A stretch of 64,000 bases of DNA from Emticicia sp037153985 (GCF_037153985.1 NZ_JBBAYI010000001.1:372001-436000), one strand, 5' to 3'. Positions 1-9,667 are shown, numbered from the stretch's first letter. The notes: a model not told the origin generated them from the sequence alone. A program made the numbers and translations.

Positions 1-2211
1 TATTTTATGAGTTCAAAGTTTAATCATAAGGGTGGAACTCTTCTAAGAAAATATAAGAGTGGGGGGAAATTTGGTGAATGGAACTGGCAAACCAATCTGT
101 TACTGACAGAAGAGAAAAATATTAGAATAATTGGTGTTGAAAATGCCACGCTTCAAGCAAAAGTGGCCGGAACAATTTATGCAGAAGTATTAGCCCAAAA
201 TCCGAACGTACCAACAGCCATAGTTTTGTGTGATGAAAATCTGTTACACCCACTAATGTATTCGCTTGACACCGTTGTTTCGGATTTTAATATAACAATG
301 GGTTTGTCGTTGAGAGGGTCAATGTTGTTTACACTCATTGATGCAATTTTTGAATTACAGCAAAACATTGCTGAATTTAAGACTAAAACAGGGGAGACCA
401 TTAAAGTTCCAAAGTTTAGCCATAGGCATGTTTTCAAAATTCTCAACCATCCATTTTGCCGGAAATATGAACAGATAAACTACCTTAATCAGGAAGAAGC
501 CAAGACACTCAATATTTTTAGAGAAACCCTAAGGAAAATAGTACAGGGTAATATTGTCTATCTGAGTCAGGATGAAATGCTGGACTTTGGCAAGGGAGAT
601 AGACTTTTTAAAATTATTTTTACACGTTGGGACAATGACTCTCAAAAAGCACTTCAATCATTCTATGATTTGATAGATGAACTAAGAAGTGTTTATCGAG
701 AATCTAAAGATGCTATTGAAACTGAATACCTGTATTTGTTTCTGACTATTTTAAACCGTCTTGAAAAAATACTATTTAATAATAGAAATATAAATCTTAA
801 AAGTTTTAAACATTTCCTTTATGAGTTAATTCGGCAAGAGAGAATTCCGTTTAGCGGTGAGCCTATTGCAAACCTGCAAATTATGGGAATGCTCGAAACA
901 CGCTGCCTTGATTTTGAGAGAGTAATTTTTCTTTCAGTCAATGAGGGGGTTATTCCTTCTAGCAAGCATCAAAACTCCTTGATTCCATTTGATGCTTCAG
1001 TTGAGTTTGGTTTACCTATTCAGTCAGACCAGAACGCCATTATGTCGTATCATTTTTTTAGGCTTATGCAAAGAGCTAAAGATATTGATGTGCTATATGT
1101 AATACCAACAGGTGAAGGAGTAGGAGGGAATAGCACTGAAAAGAGTAGATTTATTTTGCAGATTGAAAACGAACTAGCTAAGGAAAATAAAAGGATAAAA
1201 ATCTCGTATCCGAAAATAAACTATTTTAAAAACACTGATAATGAGATAGTTAATAAAATAGAGATTTTTAAAACCCCTGATATACTACAAAATATCAGCC
1301 GCTTGATTGCAGATAAAGGAATTTATCCTACTTATTTAAATGAGTACCTGCATTGTACAATGAAATTTTATTTTGATAAAATTGCCAGTATATCAAAACG
1401 TGAAGAGGTTGATGAAAATTTTGGAGCAGATATTTTTGGAACATGGTTACATAATACGCTTGAAAAAATAGATAAAGACCATGGGCCGAAAATGACAAGA
1501 GAATTAATTGATTCGATAGTAAAAGAAATTCCTGAACGATTAGACTTTGCTTATCAGGAACAGTTCGGAGGATACGTCATAGAGTCAGGTATGAACTATC
1601 TGCTTAAACAAGTGGCCGAGCAATTATTAGCCGATTTCTTTAGTCACCAGAAAGAAAGCCAGAACTTTCCGTTCGATGTATTAGAAACCGAGAAAAAGAT
1701 TGAGGTTTCTTTTGATAAACCTATTCTTGGAAAAGTACAAAAGGTGAAAATAGCAGGTAGGGTTGATAGAATTGAACGCGATGGTAAAATCATCAAAGTA
1801 ATTGATTACAAAACTGGAAAGGTTAGTAAGAAAGAACTTGAAAAATCGAAAGAACAAATTCTTGAAGAAGCACTCATTGACCCAGATAAAGAAAAGTTGC
1901 GTCAGTTGTGGCTATATCAATACTTGATGTTAAAGAGCATTCTTGAAAATAAAGATTTTTTTCTGGGTGGTGAAAGGCTCGATACTCATGACGTAAAAGC
2001 TAAAATTTATTCATTTAGGAATATGAAAGAAAATCTGGAGGTAAATTTGAGTTTTAACGATAACCCGAGTATCTTTGGTTTTATAGAAAAATCAGAGCAG
2101 ATATTATCTGATTTAGTAACAGAAATGCTCAATCCTGAAATACCATTTATACAAACAAATGACCTGAAAATTTGTGAAAGATGCGATTTTAAAGGAATTT
2201 GTGGAAGATAA
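1..2211 (+). CDS. AddB-like PD-(D/E)XK nuclease, 5' partial
   Basis: The frame is open from the first base, so the gene starts upstream; only about 735 C-terminal residues are present, while AddB-like helicase-nucleases are usually 950-1150. Counting from the ATG at 7, the C-terminal nuclease domain shows a conserved His (GTWLHNTLEK, about residue 480), the core VDRIERDG...IDYKTGK (about 587-606) and a QLWLYQY helix. One Cys near residue 449 plus the terminal CERCDFKGIC give the four cysteines expected for the AddB-type 4Fe-4S cluster. The family repairs double-strand breaks as AddAB in the cytoplasm. The helicase-like N-terminus is outside the window, and addA is not seen here. Confidence 0.8.
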   Translation, partial: YFMSSKFNHKGGTLLRKYKSGGKFGEWNWQTNLLLTEEKNIRIIGVENATLQAKVAGTIYAEVLAQNPNVPTAIVLCDENLLHPLMYSLDTVVSDFNITMGLSLRGSMLFTLIDAIFELQQNIAEFKTKTGETIKVPKFSHRHVFKILNHPFCRKYEQINYLNQEEAKTLNIFRETLRKIVQGNIVYLSQDEMLDFGKGDRLFKIIFTRWDNDSQKALQSFYDLIDELRSVYRESKDAIETEYLYLFLTILNRLEKILFNNRNINLKSFKHFLYELIRQERIPFSGEPIANLQIMGMLETRCLDFERVIFLSVNEGVIPSSKHQNSLIPFDASVEFGLPIQSDQNAIMSYHFFRLMQRAKDIDVLYVIPTGEGVGGNSTEKSRFILQIENELAKENKRIKISYPKINYFKNTDNEIVNKIEIFKTPDILQNISRLIADKGIYPTYLNEYLHCTMKFYFDKIASISKREEVDENFGADIFGTWLHNTLEKIDKDHGPKMTRELIDSIVKEIPERLDFAYQEQFGGYVIESGMNYLLKQVAEQLLADFFSHQKESQNFPFDVLETEKKIEVSFDKPILGKVQKVKIAGRVDRIERDGKIIKVIDYKTGKVSKKELEKSKEQILEEALIDPDKEKLRQLWLYQYLMLKSILENKDFFLGGERLDTHDVKAKIYSFRNMKENLEVNLSFNDNPSIFGFIEKSEQILSDLVTEMLNPEIPFIQTNDLKICERCDFKGICGR

Positions 2212-2236
2212 GTAGTACTAACCCCGAACAAATAAG

Positions 2237-3340
2237 TTGAATATTAATAACAGCAATATCCCATTTTTAGATTTAAAAGCGATTAATCAGGAATACGAAG
2301 ACTCTATCAATGAAACCCTAGCTCGAAAAGTAGCATCAGGTTGGTATATTTTAGGGGAAGAAGTTAAAAAGTTTGAGCAATCGTTTGCCAATTATTGTGG
2401 AACTAAGCATTGTATCGGAGTAGCCAACGGGCTTGATGCTTTGATACTTTTACTCAAAGCCTCTGAGTTTCCAGTGGGATCTGAAATTCTGGTTCCTTCA
2501 AATACCTACATAGCTAGTATTTTGGCTATCTCATTGGCTGGGTTAAAACCCGTATTAGTTGAACCAGACCTACATACATATTTAATTGACCCCAAAAATA
2601 TTGAGGAAAAAATAAATGCAAATACAAAAGGTATACTTGTTGTGCATCTGTATGGCAAGTGTTGTGAGATGGAGGAGATTCTGAGAATTGCACAAAAAAA
2701 TAATCTGAAAGTTTTTGAAGATGCGGCCCAATCTCATGGGGCAATATATAAAAGTAAAAAGGCTGGAAATTTATCTGATGGTGCTGGGTTTAGTTTTTAC
2801 CCTACAAAAAATTTAGGAGCAATGGGAGATGCCGGCGCCGTCACCACTAATAACGATGAGCTTGCCAATAAAATACGTGCGCTCAGAAATTATGGATCGG
2901 GTGAAAAATATATTTTTGACGAGCAAGGGCTTAACAGTAGACTTGATGAAATGCAGGCTGCTATATTAAGTATCAAGTTGCCAAATCTGGATAAGGAAAA
3001 TGAAGCTCGTCAGAAACTAGCCAGAAAATATTTAGAGAACATAAAAAATTCTAAAGTTATTTTACCTTCTACCGAAATGGTAGAGATGGATGCCTGGCAT
3101 CTGTTTGTGGTTAGGGTTGAAGATAGACAAAAGTTTCGTGAGTATCTGACAAGTTATAAAATCGGTACAGATGTGCATTATCCAGTACCCCCTCATAAAC
3201 AAAAGGCTTACCATGAATGGAATAACCACTCTTTTCCGATTTCAGAAAAAATCCATAATGAAATAGTTAGCCTTCCTTTGAATATAGCATTGTCGGAGGT
3301 ACAAATAAATTATATTATCGATATCATAAATTTATATTGA
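2237..3340 (+). CDS. DegT/DnrJ/EryC1/StrS family sugar aminotransferase
   Basis: A 367-residue PLP-dependent aminotransferase of nucleotide-sugar pathways. The N-terminus IPFLDLKAINQEY and the SGWYILGEEV segment resemble FdtB/QdtB-type dTDP-3-oxo-hexose transaminases. The PLP lysine is in FYPTKNLGAMGDAG, about residue 191, and the preceding EDAAQSHGA holds the cofactor-binding Asp. The start is TTG; no ATG lies near the conserved N-terminus and the family start fits this codon. It is 25 bases after the nuclease gene and 9 before the glycosyltransferase gene, so it is probably the first gene of a three-gene glycan operon. The exact sugar substrate is inferred and unproven. Confidence 0.85.
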   Translation: MNINNSNIPFLDLKAINQEYEDSINETLARKVASGWYILGEEVKKFEQSFANYCGTKHCIGVANGLDALILLLKASEFPVGSEILVPSNTYIASILAISLAGLKPVLVEPDLHTYLIDPKNIEEKINANTKGILVVHLYGKCCEMEEILRIAQKNNLKVFEDAAQSHGAIYKSKKAGNLSDGAGFSFYPTKNLGAMGDAGAVTTNNDELANKIRALRNYGSGEKYIFDEQGLNSRLDEMQAAILSIKLPNLDKENEARQKLARKYLENIKNSKVILPSTEMVEMDAWHLFVVRVEDRQKFREYLTSYKIGTDVHYPVPPHKQKAYHEWNNHSFPISEKIHNEIVSLPLNIALSEVQINYIIDIINLY

Positions 3341-3349
3341 TTAGTAACC

Positions 3350-4249
3350 ATGCTCTTGTCAGTAGTCATACCGGTTTATAAGGGAGAAAGAACAATTACT
3401 AAACTGATTGAAAAATTACATGATGAATTATCTGCATTGAGTTATGAAGTAATTCTTGTAAACGATGGTAGCCCAGATAATTCTGAAAAAGTATGTATGG
3501 CCTTATGTAAAAAATATGATAACGTACAGTTCATTTCTTTACGTAAAAATTTTGGTGAGTTTAATGCTGTCATGTGCGGGCTTAATTATGCAAGTGGAAA
3601 GTACACTGTAATTATCGACGACGATTTTCAGAATCCACCTGCTGAAATTTTAAAATTACTTCAAAAAGCCGAGACCAATGATTATGATGTAGTATATAGT
3701 TACTACTCTGAAAAAAAACACCATTTTTTTAGAAACCTCGGAAGCTGGCTTGTGAATCGAATTACTACGGTACTCATTAATAAACCAAGTAATTTATATT
3801 TGTCAAGTTTTAAACTGATAAAAAAAGAAGTAGTTGAAGAAATTGTAAAGTATAAAGGGCCGTATCCTTATATTGATGCACTAATCTTTAGAGTGACCAC
3901 AAATGTAGGTCGGCAGCAAGTACAACATAACGACCGTATGGAGGGACAGTCTAATTATACAGTTAAAAAATTAATTAGACTTTTCATGATTATTTTGTTT
4001 GGCTATTCACTTATGCCGATACGACTAGTTTTAGGAATGGGGCTATTGCTGATTTTTTTATCCTTAATTCTTACATTCTTATATCTGATAAAATACTTGC
4101 CAGGTTGGGGAATAGCTATGTTTATTTTCTTTGGTGGTATACAATTAACGTCGCTTGGTATTATTGGCGAATATGTAGGGAAACTTTTTTTAAGTCAGAA
4201 TGCTACACCTCAATTTGTAGAAAAATATAATTCAATTCATGCTAAGTAG
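3350..4249 (+). CDS. Glycosyltransferase family 2, membrane-anchored
   Basis: This 299-residue protein has a GT-A fold N-terminus (VVIPVYKGERTI, residues about 5-16), NDGSPDNS (about 38-45) and the acidic metal site IIDDDFQNPP (about 88-97). Two hydrophobic segments near the C-terminus (about 205-255) are typical of DPM1/ArnC/GtrB-like enzymes that move a sugar to a polyprenyl phosphate at the inner membrane face. It follows the sugar aminotransferase by 9 bases and overlaps the methyltransferase start by 11, implying co-transcription and linked function in a cell-surface glycan. Acceptor and donor cannot be told from sequence. Confidence 0.85.
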   Translation: MLLSVVIPVYKGERTITKLIEKLHDELSALSYEVILVNDGSPDNSEKVCMALCKKYDNVQFISLRKNFGEFNAVMCGLNYASGKYTVIIDDDFQNPPAEILKLLQKAETNDYDVVYSYYSEKKHHFFRNLGSWLVNRITTVLINKPSNLYLSSFKLIKKEVVEEIVKYKGPYPYIDALIFRVTTNVGRQQVQHNDRMEGQSNYTVKKLIRLFMIILFGYSLMPIRLVLGMGLLLIFLSLILTFLYLIKYLPGWGIAMFIFFGGIQLTSLGIIGEYVGKLFLSQNATPQFVEKYNSIHAK

Positions 4250-5003
4250 TAGAGAAGAATATCAGGCAATGTTTGAGTCCGAAGAAAAACTTTGGTGGTA
4301 TAAAATCTTGCATGAAAAAATCTTGCATGAAATTACAAATCGATTTGGTGAAAATAAAGATATCACTATTCTGGATGCTGGTTGTGGTACCGGAGGGCTT
4401 ATGAGTTTTCTGCTACATCACGGATACAAAAATATAGAAGGCTTTGATTTTTCGTCTGATGCCGTGAGTTTCTGTCTTGAACGAAACTTGAAAGTTAAAC
4501 AAATTGATATAGCTAGTTTTGATTCTGAATTTATAAATAATTCGTTTGATGTCATTATCAATAATGACGTTTTATATCAGTTTGAAGATGAACTTATCGT
4601 AAGAGCTATCAGCAATATGGATAGAAAGTTGAAGCCTGATGGAATACTAATTTCAAACAATAATGCCTTCGATATTTTTTATGGTACACATGATATTGCC
4701 GTAGGAGGCGTACAAAGATTTACGAAAACAGACTTTGAGAAATATCTAAAGCAAACTTCATTAAAAATTGCTAACTATGCTTATTGGAGTTTGTTTTTAT
4801 CTCCCCTTATTCTGGTGGTGCGCTTATGGCAACAATTAGAGTTAAAACTAAATCTTATTGATAAGTCAAAAATAAAGTCTGATGTAAGCGTGCCTAGTAA
4901 TTGGCTTAATAATTTTTTTTACAGAATTGTGAAGATAGAAGAACGAGTGTTGAAAAATGGAGGTTTCGGAAGTTCTTTGTTTTTGGTAATGGTAAAAAAA
5001 TGA
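4239..5003 (+). CDS. Class I SAM-dependent methyltransferase
   Basis: A 254-residue protein with the SAM-binding glycine motif ILDAGCGTGG (about residues 43-52), an acidic residue after strand 2 (GFDFSSDAV) and a motif II-like IINNDVLYQF. The C-terminal third is hydrophobic around residues 180-205, so it may sit at the membrane. The start overlaps the glycosyltransferase gene by 11 bases and the stop lies inside the following terminator hairpin. The context suggests methylation of a sugar or a lipid-linked glycan intermediate; the substrate is an inference. Confidence 0.8.
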   Translation: MLSSREEYQAMFESEEKLWWYKILHEKILHEITNRFGENKDITILDAGCGTGGLMSFLLHHGYKNIEGFDFSSDAVSFCLERNLKVKQIDIASFDSEFINNSFDVIINNDVLYQFEDELIVRAISNMDRKLKPDGILISNNNAFDIFYGTHDIAVGGVQRFTKTDFEKYLKQTSLKIANYAYWSLFLSPLILVVRLWQQLELKLNLIDKSKIKSDVSVPSNWLNNFFYRIVKIEERVLKNGGFGSSLFLVMVKK

Positions 5004-5030
5004 AGGCCGCTATTAAGCGGCCTTCATTTT
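5001..5030. terminator. Bidirectional terminator between glycan operon and purL
   Basis: A 10-bp perfect stem (TGAAGGCCGC with GCGGCCTTCA) and a 6-base loop, preceded by seven A and followed by six T, so it can end transcription in both directions. It contains the TGA stop of the upstream gene and abuts the purL stop. Confidence 0.85.
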
Positions 5031-7277
5031 TTAGTTCATGATATTGCTTATAACATTATCATAAATATTTTTAGCCGTTTGGCAGGTAATAATTACTTCG
5101 CTGTCGATAATAAAACTACCGTCATTTACTTCGCCTAGTTGGGCAAAAGCTATATTATTTTTACGTAATAAATCTTCTATCTGATTTTTTTGCGAAGGTT
5201 TTACCGATACAACCACCCTGCTTTGTGCTTCACCAAATAAAAAGGCGTCAGTTCTTAGCTTGGCATCTGTTTGTATATTAAAGCCTAATGTATTAGTGAA
5301 AGACGACTCAGCTAATGTAACAAATAATCCTCCATCAGAAATATCATGAACCGATTCAACTAACTTATTTTGAATTAATTCTTTTACTGCTTGTTGAACG
5401 TTATACTCTTCATCTAAATTAAAATCAGGAGCCGGAGATGCTTTAATACCACGATAAGAATACAAATATTCAGAAGAAGCAATATCATCTTTTGAAGCTC
5501 CGATCAGATAAATCAAATCACCAGCATTTTTAAAATTGAGTGTAGTCTGGTTATCCATATTTTCTAACAAACCAAGCATCCCGATAGTTGGTGTTGGAAA
5601 TACAGGGCCATCGTCAGAGCTTTGGTTATAGAAACTTACGTTTCCACCAGTTACTGGCGTACCAAATTTAGTGCAGGCCTTGCTCATCCCTTTGATAGCT
5701 CCAACAAATTGCCAGTACACCTCTGGGTTATATGGATTTCCGAAGTTCAGGTTATTGGTAATGGCTAAAGGGTCACCTCCTGTACAAACAATATTCCGTG
5801 CAGCTTCTGCAACGGCAATCTGGCAACCAGTCTCAGGGTCAGCGTTCACATAACGTCCATTACAATCAACTGTAATTACAATTCCTTTATTTAAATCTCC
5901 TTTTTCTGGATTTCTCAAACGGACTACCGCTGCATCAGAAGGGCGATTCGTGCTTCGATTGGCTGTGCCTACTGTTGAATCATATTGTTCAGTGATCCAT
6001 TTTCTTGAACAGATATTCGGGTGAGATAGCAGATGTTCTGCTACTTTTTTCAGTTCAGCACTATCCTGAATATCAGGTACTGTATTTATATCAAACTTTT
6101 TGAACTCCTGAAAATATGCGGGTTCGCGATACTCACGGTGATATTGAGGAGCACCTCCACCTAAAACAAGGTCTTCCGCCGGAACATCAGCAATCAGTGT
6201 ACCATGTTGGTAGAAGTGTAAACGTTGTGTATCGGTTACTTCACCAATTTGCGCACAGTGCAAATCCCACTTATCAAATATGCTTTTAATTAAATCTTCT
6301 TTACCTTTCTCAACAACCACTAACATTCTTTCCTGAGATTCAGAAAGTAAAATTTCCCATCCATGCATATTTGCTTGGCGTGTTGGTACTTTATCAAGGT
6401 CTATAATCATCCCATGCTCACCTTTGGCACTCATTTCAGATGTCGAGCAGATGATACCAGCGGCTCCCATATCCTGAATACCAATTACATAACCAGTATT
6501 GATAATTTCAAGAGTAGCTTCAAGCAGAAGTTTTTCCATGAATGGGTCACCTACCTGAACAGCTGGAAGTTTCTCAGTAGATTTCTCTGTGATATCTTCC
6601 GAAGCAAAGGTTGCTCCATGTATACCATCTTTACCAGTTGCCGAACCTACAATAAATACCGGATTACCCACACCATAAGAAGTGGCCGATGCTTGTTTAC
6701 CTACTTCCACGATGCCAGCCGAAAAAGCATTTACAAGTGGATTTGTATTATAGCATTCGTCAAAATATATTTCTCCTCCCACGGTTGGTATTCCAAAGGC
6801 ATTACCGTAGTCGCCAATTCCTTTTACAACACCTTTAAGTAAGCGTTGTGTTTTAGCCAGTTGAATGTTACCAAAACGAAGTGAGTTTAACTGAGCAATC
6901 GGGCGAGCACCCATTGTGAAAATATCACGGTTGATACCCCCAACACCAGTGGCAGCTCCTTGATATGGCTCAAGGGCAGAAGGGTGGTTATGAGACTCAA
7001 TCTTGAAACTGCAAGCAAGGCCATCACCAATATCAACCAGACCTGCGTTTTCTTCCCCAGCTTTTGCAAGCATACGGTCTGAATCACGCGGTAAAGTTTT
7101 TAGCCATACAATAGAATTTTTGTATGAGCAATGCTCTGACCACATTACCGAGAAAATAGATAACTCAGTAAAGTTGGGAGTTCGTCCTAAGATTTGTTTG
7201 ATTTTCTCAAATTCTTCGGGTAATAAGCCAAGCTTTTTGGCTGTTTCTAACGTTGGAAGTTGTTCGATTGTTTCCAC
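5031..7277 (-). CDS. purL: Phosphoribosylformylglycinamidine synthase subunit PurL
   Basis: A 748-residue small-type PurL, which forms FGAM from FGAR with ATP and ammonia in purine synthesis and normally needs separate PurQ and PurS, neither in this window. Motifs include SEHCSYKNS (about residues 46-54), the metal/ATP segment ESHNHPSA (about 93-100), GATGVGGINRD and HDISDGGL (about 640). The start is GTG; no upstream in-frame ATG is apparent. A TAAATTTG -7-like element on the minus strand (7305-7312) would give a short leader of about 20 bases. It is a monocistronic gene ended by the shared hairpin. Confidence 0.95.
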   Translation of the reverse strand: METIEQLPTLETAKKLGLLPEEFEKIKQILGRTPNFTELSIFSVMWSEHCSYKNSIVWLKTLPRDSDRMLAKAGEENAGLVDIGDGLACSFKIESHNHPSALEPYQGAATGVGGINRDIFTMGARPIAQLNSLRFGNIQLAKTQRLLKGVVKGIGDYGNAFGIPTVGGEIYFDECYNTNPLVNAFSAGIVEVGKQASATSYGVGNPVFIVGSATGKDGIHGATFASEDITEKSTEKLPAVQVGDPFMEKLLLEATLEIINTGYVIGIQDMGAAGIICSTSEMSAKGEHGMIIDLDKVPTRQANMHGWEILLSESQERMLVVVEKGKEDLIKSIFDKWDLHCAQIGEVTDTQRLHFYQHGTLIADVPAEDLVLGGGAPQYHREYREPAYFQEFKKFDINTVPDIQDSAELKKVAEHLLSHPNICSRKWITEQYDSTVGTANRSTNRPSDAAVVRLRNPEKGDLNKGIVITVDCNGRYVNADPETGCQIAVAEAARNIVCTGGDPLAITNNLNFGNPYNPEVYWQFVGAIKGMSKACTKFGTPVTGGNVSFYNQSSDDGPVFPTPTIGMLGLLENMDNQTTLNFKNAGDLIYLIGASKDDIASSEYLYSYRGIKASPAPDFNLDEEYNVQQAVKELIQNKLVESVHDISDGGLFVTLAESSFTNTLGFNIQTDAKLRTDAFLFGEAQSRVVVSVKPSQKNQIEDLLRKNNIAFAQLGEVNDGSFIIDSEVIITCQTAKNIYDNVISNIMN

Positions 7278-7304
7278 AAAAAAGAAGTATTCGTAAAATT
7301 TTTA

Positions 7305-7312
7305 CAAATTTA
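7305..7312 (-). promoter_or_regulatory. Candidate purL promoter -7 element
   Basis: Read on the minus strand this is TAAATTTG, a match to the Bacteroidota -7 consensus TAnnTTTG, placed about 28 bases before the GTG start. No clear TTG -33 element is seen at the right distance, so support is partial. Confidence 0.4.
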
Positions 7313-7369
7313 CATTTTTTCGAGGGCTTCTGAAAGGAAAAAAAAACATAAAAATTTTTTAGCTAGGTA

Positions 7370-7400
7370 TTGACATATATATAAGAAAGCCGTACCTTTG
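7370..7400 (+). promoter_or_regulatory. tRNA-Ser promoter (Bacteroidota type)
   Basis: TTG at 7370-7372 and TACCTTTG at 7393-7400 with a 20-bp spacer match the TTG-N19/20-TAnnTTTG consensus of the primary sigma factor. The mature tRNA begins 13 bases after the -7 element. Confidence 0.8.
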
Positions 7401-7412
7401 CAAAACATTCAC

Positions 7413-7497
7413 AGAGAGATGGCAGAGTGGTCGAATGCGGCGGTCTTGAAAACCGTTGACTGTCACAGGTCCGGGGGTTCGAATCCCTCTCTCTCTG
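7413..7497 (+). tRNA. tRNA-Ser (anticodon TGA)
   Basis: An 85-base class II tRNA. The acceptor AGAGAGA pairs with TCTCTCT, the discriminator is G, the anticodon loop is CTTGAAA with anticodon TGA, the long variable arm lies at about 7455-7470, and the T loop is TTCGAAT. The 3' CCA is not encoded. It has its own promoter and terminator and reads UCA-family serine codons. Confidence 0.95.
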
Positions 7498-7500
7498 CTA

Positions 7501-7530
7501 AAGCCGAATCATTTGATTCGGCTTTTTTTT
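7501..7530 (+). terminator. tRNA-Ser terminator
   Basis: A perfect 10-bp stem (AAGCCGAATC with GATTCGGCTT), an ATTT loop and a run of T, directly after the tRNA. Confidence 0.85.
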
Positions 7531-7579
7531 GTTGTATATTGTACAATATTCATACACTCATTTAAATAAGACCATATTT

Positions 7580-7813
7580 ATGTGGAACGAAAACAACAAC
7601 AAACTAAGTAGAACTTTTATTTTTAAAGATTTTTCAGAAGCATTTGCCTTTATGACCCGTGTGGCTTTGCTAGCAGAGGTACATGGCCATCATCCTGATT
7701 GGTCAAATACTTGGAATAAAGTTCATATTGATTTATCTACTCATGATGCCGGTAATACCGTTACTGAAAAAGACAAAAAACTAGCTAGGGAAATTGATGA
7801 TTTATTAAAATAA
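7580..7813 (+). CDS. phhB: 4a-hydroxytetrahydrobiopterin (pterin carbinolamine) dehydratase
   Basis: A 77-residue cytoplasmic protein of the PCD/DCoH family, which regenerates the pterin cofactor after aromatic amino acid hydroxylation or clears pterin carbinolamines. The signature E-x3-HHPDW, then W and the H-x-D region (EVHGHHPDWSNTWNKVHIDL, residues about 35-54) is present. The longer frame starting at 7529 would add 17 residues and run into the tRNA terminator; ATG 7580 gives the usual family length. No phenylalanine hydroxylase gene lies in the window. A loose inverted repeat follows the gene. Confidence 0.88.
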   Translation: MWNENNNKLSRTFIFKDFSEAFAFMTRVALLAEVHGHHPDWSNTWNKVHIDLSTHDAGNTVTEKDKKLAREIDDLLK

Positions 7814-7826
7814 TTTCAAAATTTTA

Positions 7827-7859
7827 ATTATCAACAGGTGTGTGTAATGTGTTGATAAT
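7827..7859 (+). terminator. Weak stem-loop after phhB
   Basis: A 10-bp inverted repeat ATTATCAACA / TGTTGATAAT with a 13-base loop starts 14 bases after the phhB stop. No T run follows, so a role in termination is uncertain. The arm is one base off a DnaA box, which I take as coincidence. Confidence 0.4.
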
Positions 7860-7913
7860 CAGTATTTTACGTAGTGTGGTTCTTCTTAAGGACATGCCTA
7901 AACATCATATAAT

Positions 7914-8065
7914 CAGATTTTTTTATACAAAAGTGCCATAAATACCTCTATTTAGAGGTATTTATTATGGCTGAGAATTGAATATTTTATTTATATCTGA
8001 TATATTATGCAGTATATTGAAATCTCAGCCATAATAAAAGCCGTATAATTGTATAAAAAAATCTG
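7914..8065. repeat. Nested inverted-repeat element with alternative hairpins
   Basis: The outer arms are a perfect 17-bp inverted repeat at 7914-7930 and 8049-8065. Inside is a perfect 16-bp inverted repeat (7961-7976 with 8023-8038). A third hairpin (7938-7950 with 7953-7965, 13 bp) uses part of the same sequence as the left arm of the second repeat, so the two folds exclude each other. No target duplication or transposase is seen. It could be a MITE-like remnant, a structured RNA or a cruciform. Confidence 0.55.
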
Positions 8066-9311
8066 AAAAATGGGGTTTCACAGTATTTTGATATAACTAA
8101 ATCTTGCCGATTCTTGGCTAATCTAGATAAATGAGTATGTAGCTTAGCCACAAGACTATTCTATCGTCGTACATTCATACGCTTATAAGTATCTATATGC
8201 TGCGGTTAGGGTATTGAAATACTTTAGGATATACGCTAGACTTGTATATGCTGGAGCTATTGATATGTTAATTACCTGCATATAGTATTGAAGAGAAGCT
8301 TCAGGAATTATTTTGCTGGATTTTACTGGCAAAATGCTTAAGGTAGACTTATAATAGTTATTGATATGACAAGTAATTTATTCAATTTGTCTCAGTTTTT
8401 AAGAAAATAGGAGTAATTTATCGTTAATTTCAAGTTTTGAACTTGCTTTATAGATATTTCTTTGCTTACTGATGATTAACTATACGCTATGTTTGTTATA
8501 GCTTTGGAGACAATTATAATCTAAACCTAGATTTTAACTATTCAGGTTGTTATCTACGATATATTTTAACACTCATATTCTTTGTTTCTACTTTGCTGAC
8601 CCAGCAAGCCTTACTCAATAATTAATATTCTTGTTATTTACAACATCTCAATGTTGATAAGGTAGCAGCAATACTATCATAAATAAATCTAATTATGTTG
8701 AGGCGAAGAATAGTAAAGGCATAATAATGCCGATGCCGAATTAATATGCGGCATAAAAGAAGTATGACCCAAACTTTCAGAATAAAGAACACTTTGGAGA
8801 TATGCTGTCTCAATAAAAATGGATGCTTCTTAGCTAACTTATACGTTATCAATCCTCAGAATGCACAATTAAATCATTGATTTTCTTGAGAAATTTGCAA
8901 AATTGATAAAACACGACTTGTTTGAAGAAAAATAATCTTCAAATTAAGCTAGTTAAAAAGTAAATTAAAATGCAAATGAGTATTTTGCTGCATCAGTTAG
9001 GACAAAAGAGCTACCTACATTAAGAAACTCTGGAAATTAACAGATTTTTCTTGATGTAATTTTTTGGAAAAAGACACGAGATTTCCTTTATGCCCAAATG
9101 TGCATTGGTAAATGATACAGACCCACAAGCAAATATTATCCGATACTATATCGGCATTAGAAGATGCGGACTATATTATTAGAAAACTTGAGAAAAACTT
9201 GGCTATTTTATAAGTTTTGGCTTTATCTCATAGTCAAAAAAAGAGCAAAGCAATGCCATTTAATACATAATTTAGTGTATTAAAGCAGTATTTACCTTAA
9301 AAACAGGTATA

Positions 9312-9449
9312 TTACCAGGCGTAAACTGAACGAGGACGAGATTGTAAGCGAACCAAATATCCTTTTGGTGCATATAATTCTTTTTCTTCATTCATACGGG
9401 TCATTAACAGACCTCCAAAAGCGAGTGATGCGATAGTAAGTAGTAACAT
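9312..9449 (-). CDS. Membrane microprotein A, 45 residues (unannotated family)
   Basis: I do not recognise this family. The protein has an N-terminal hydrophobic helix (MLLLTIASLAFGGLLM), then a charged linker (TRMNEEKEL), the block YAPKGY and a basic tail LQSRPRSVYAW. It matches the 44-residue protein encoded 219 bases upstream (9668-9802) at about half its positions, with most of the difference in the hydrophobic part and at the extreme C-terminus. A stop codon in frame lies two codons before the ATG, so the start is firm. Conservation of two reading frames in otherwise non-coding sequence supports translation. It is likely an inner-membrane single-pass protein with a short exposed tail. 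Confidence 0.65.
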   Translation of the reverse strand: MLLLTIASLAFGGLLMTRMNEEKELYAPKGYLVRLQSRPRSVYAW

Positions 9450-9667
9450 AGTTTAAGCACGTTTAACTGTACAATTTTCTTAAAATACTTCCAATTATAC
9501 AATAACTAAAAAAAATATAAGCCAATTGTTAGATTTTTTTTTCCTAAAATATGACAATTCTTATATAATTTTAGTCAAAAAAAGTAAAAACATTCAAAAA
9601 TTGTATTGAAATTATCTTTTAAGCTGTGATACAGATTTTTGAATTAAGAGGGGGGAGAAACTTTAGT

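Larger units (their letters stand above)
7814..9311. other. Gene-free stretch of about 1.5 kb
   Basis: I see no supported gene between phhB and the first microprotein. It holds the phhB stem-loop (7827-7859), the nested inverted repeat (7914-8065) and otherwise AT-rich sequence with stops in all frames. A short frame at 9112-9213 (+) reads as 33 plausible residues (ending EDADYIIRKLEKNLAIL) and may be a gene fragment or microprotein, but has no supporting promoter. The 72-residue minus-strand frame at 8634-8852 looks like chance. Confidence 0.5.

Noticed and set aside
6363..6842. 159-residue plus-strand frame
   Set aside because: Lies wholly antisense inside purL, whose motifs are intact across it.
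8634..8852. 72-residue minus-strand frame in the gene-free stretch
   Set aside because: No promoter, no conserved-looking blocks, and residue composition typical of translated AT-rich non-coding DNA.
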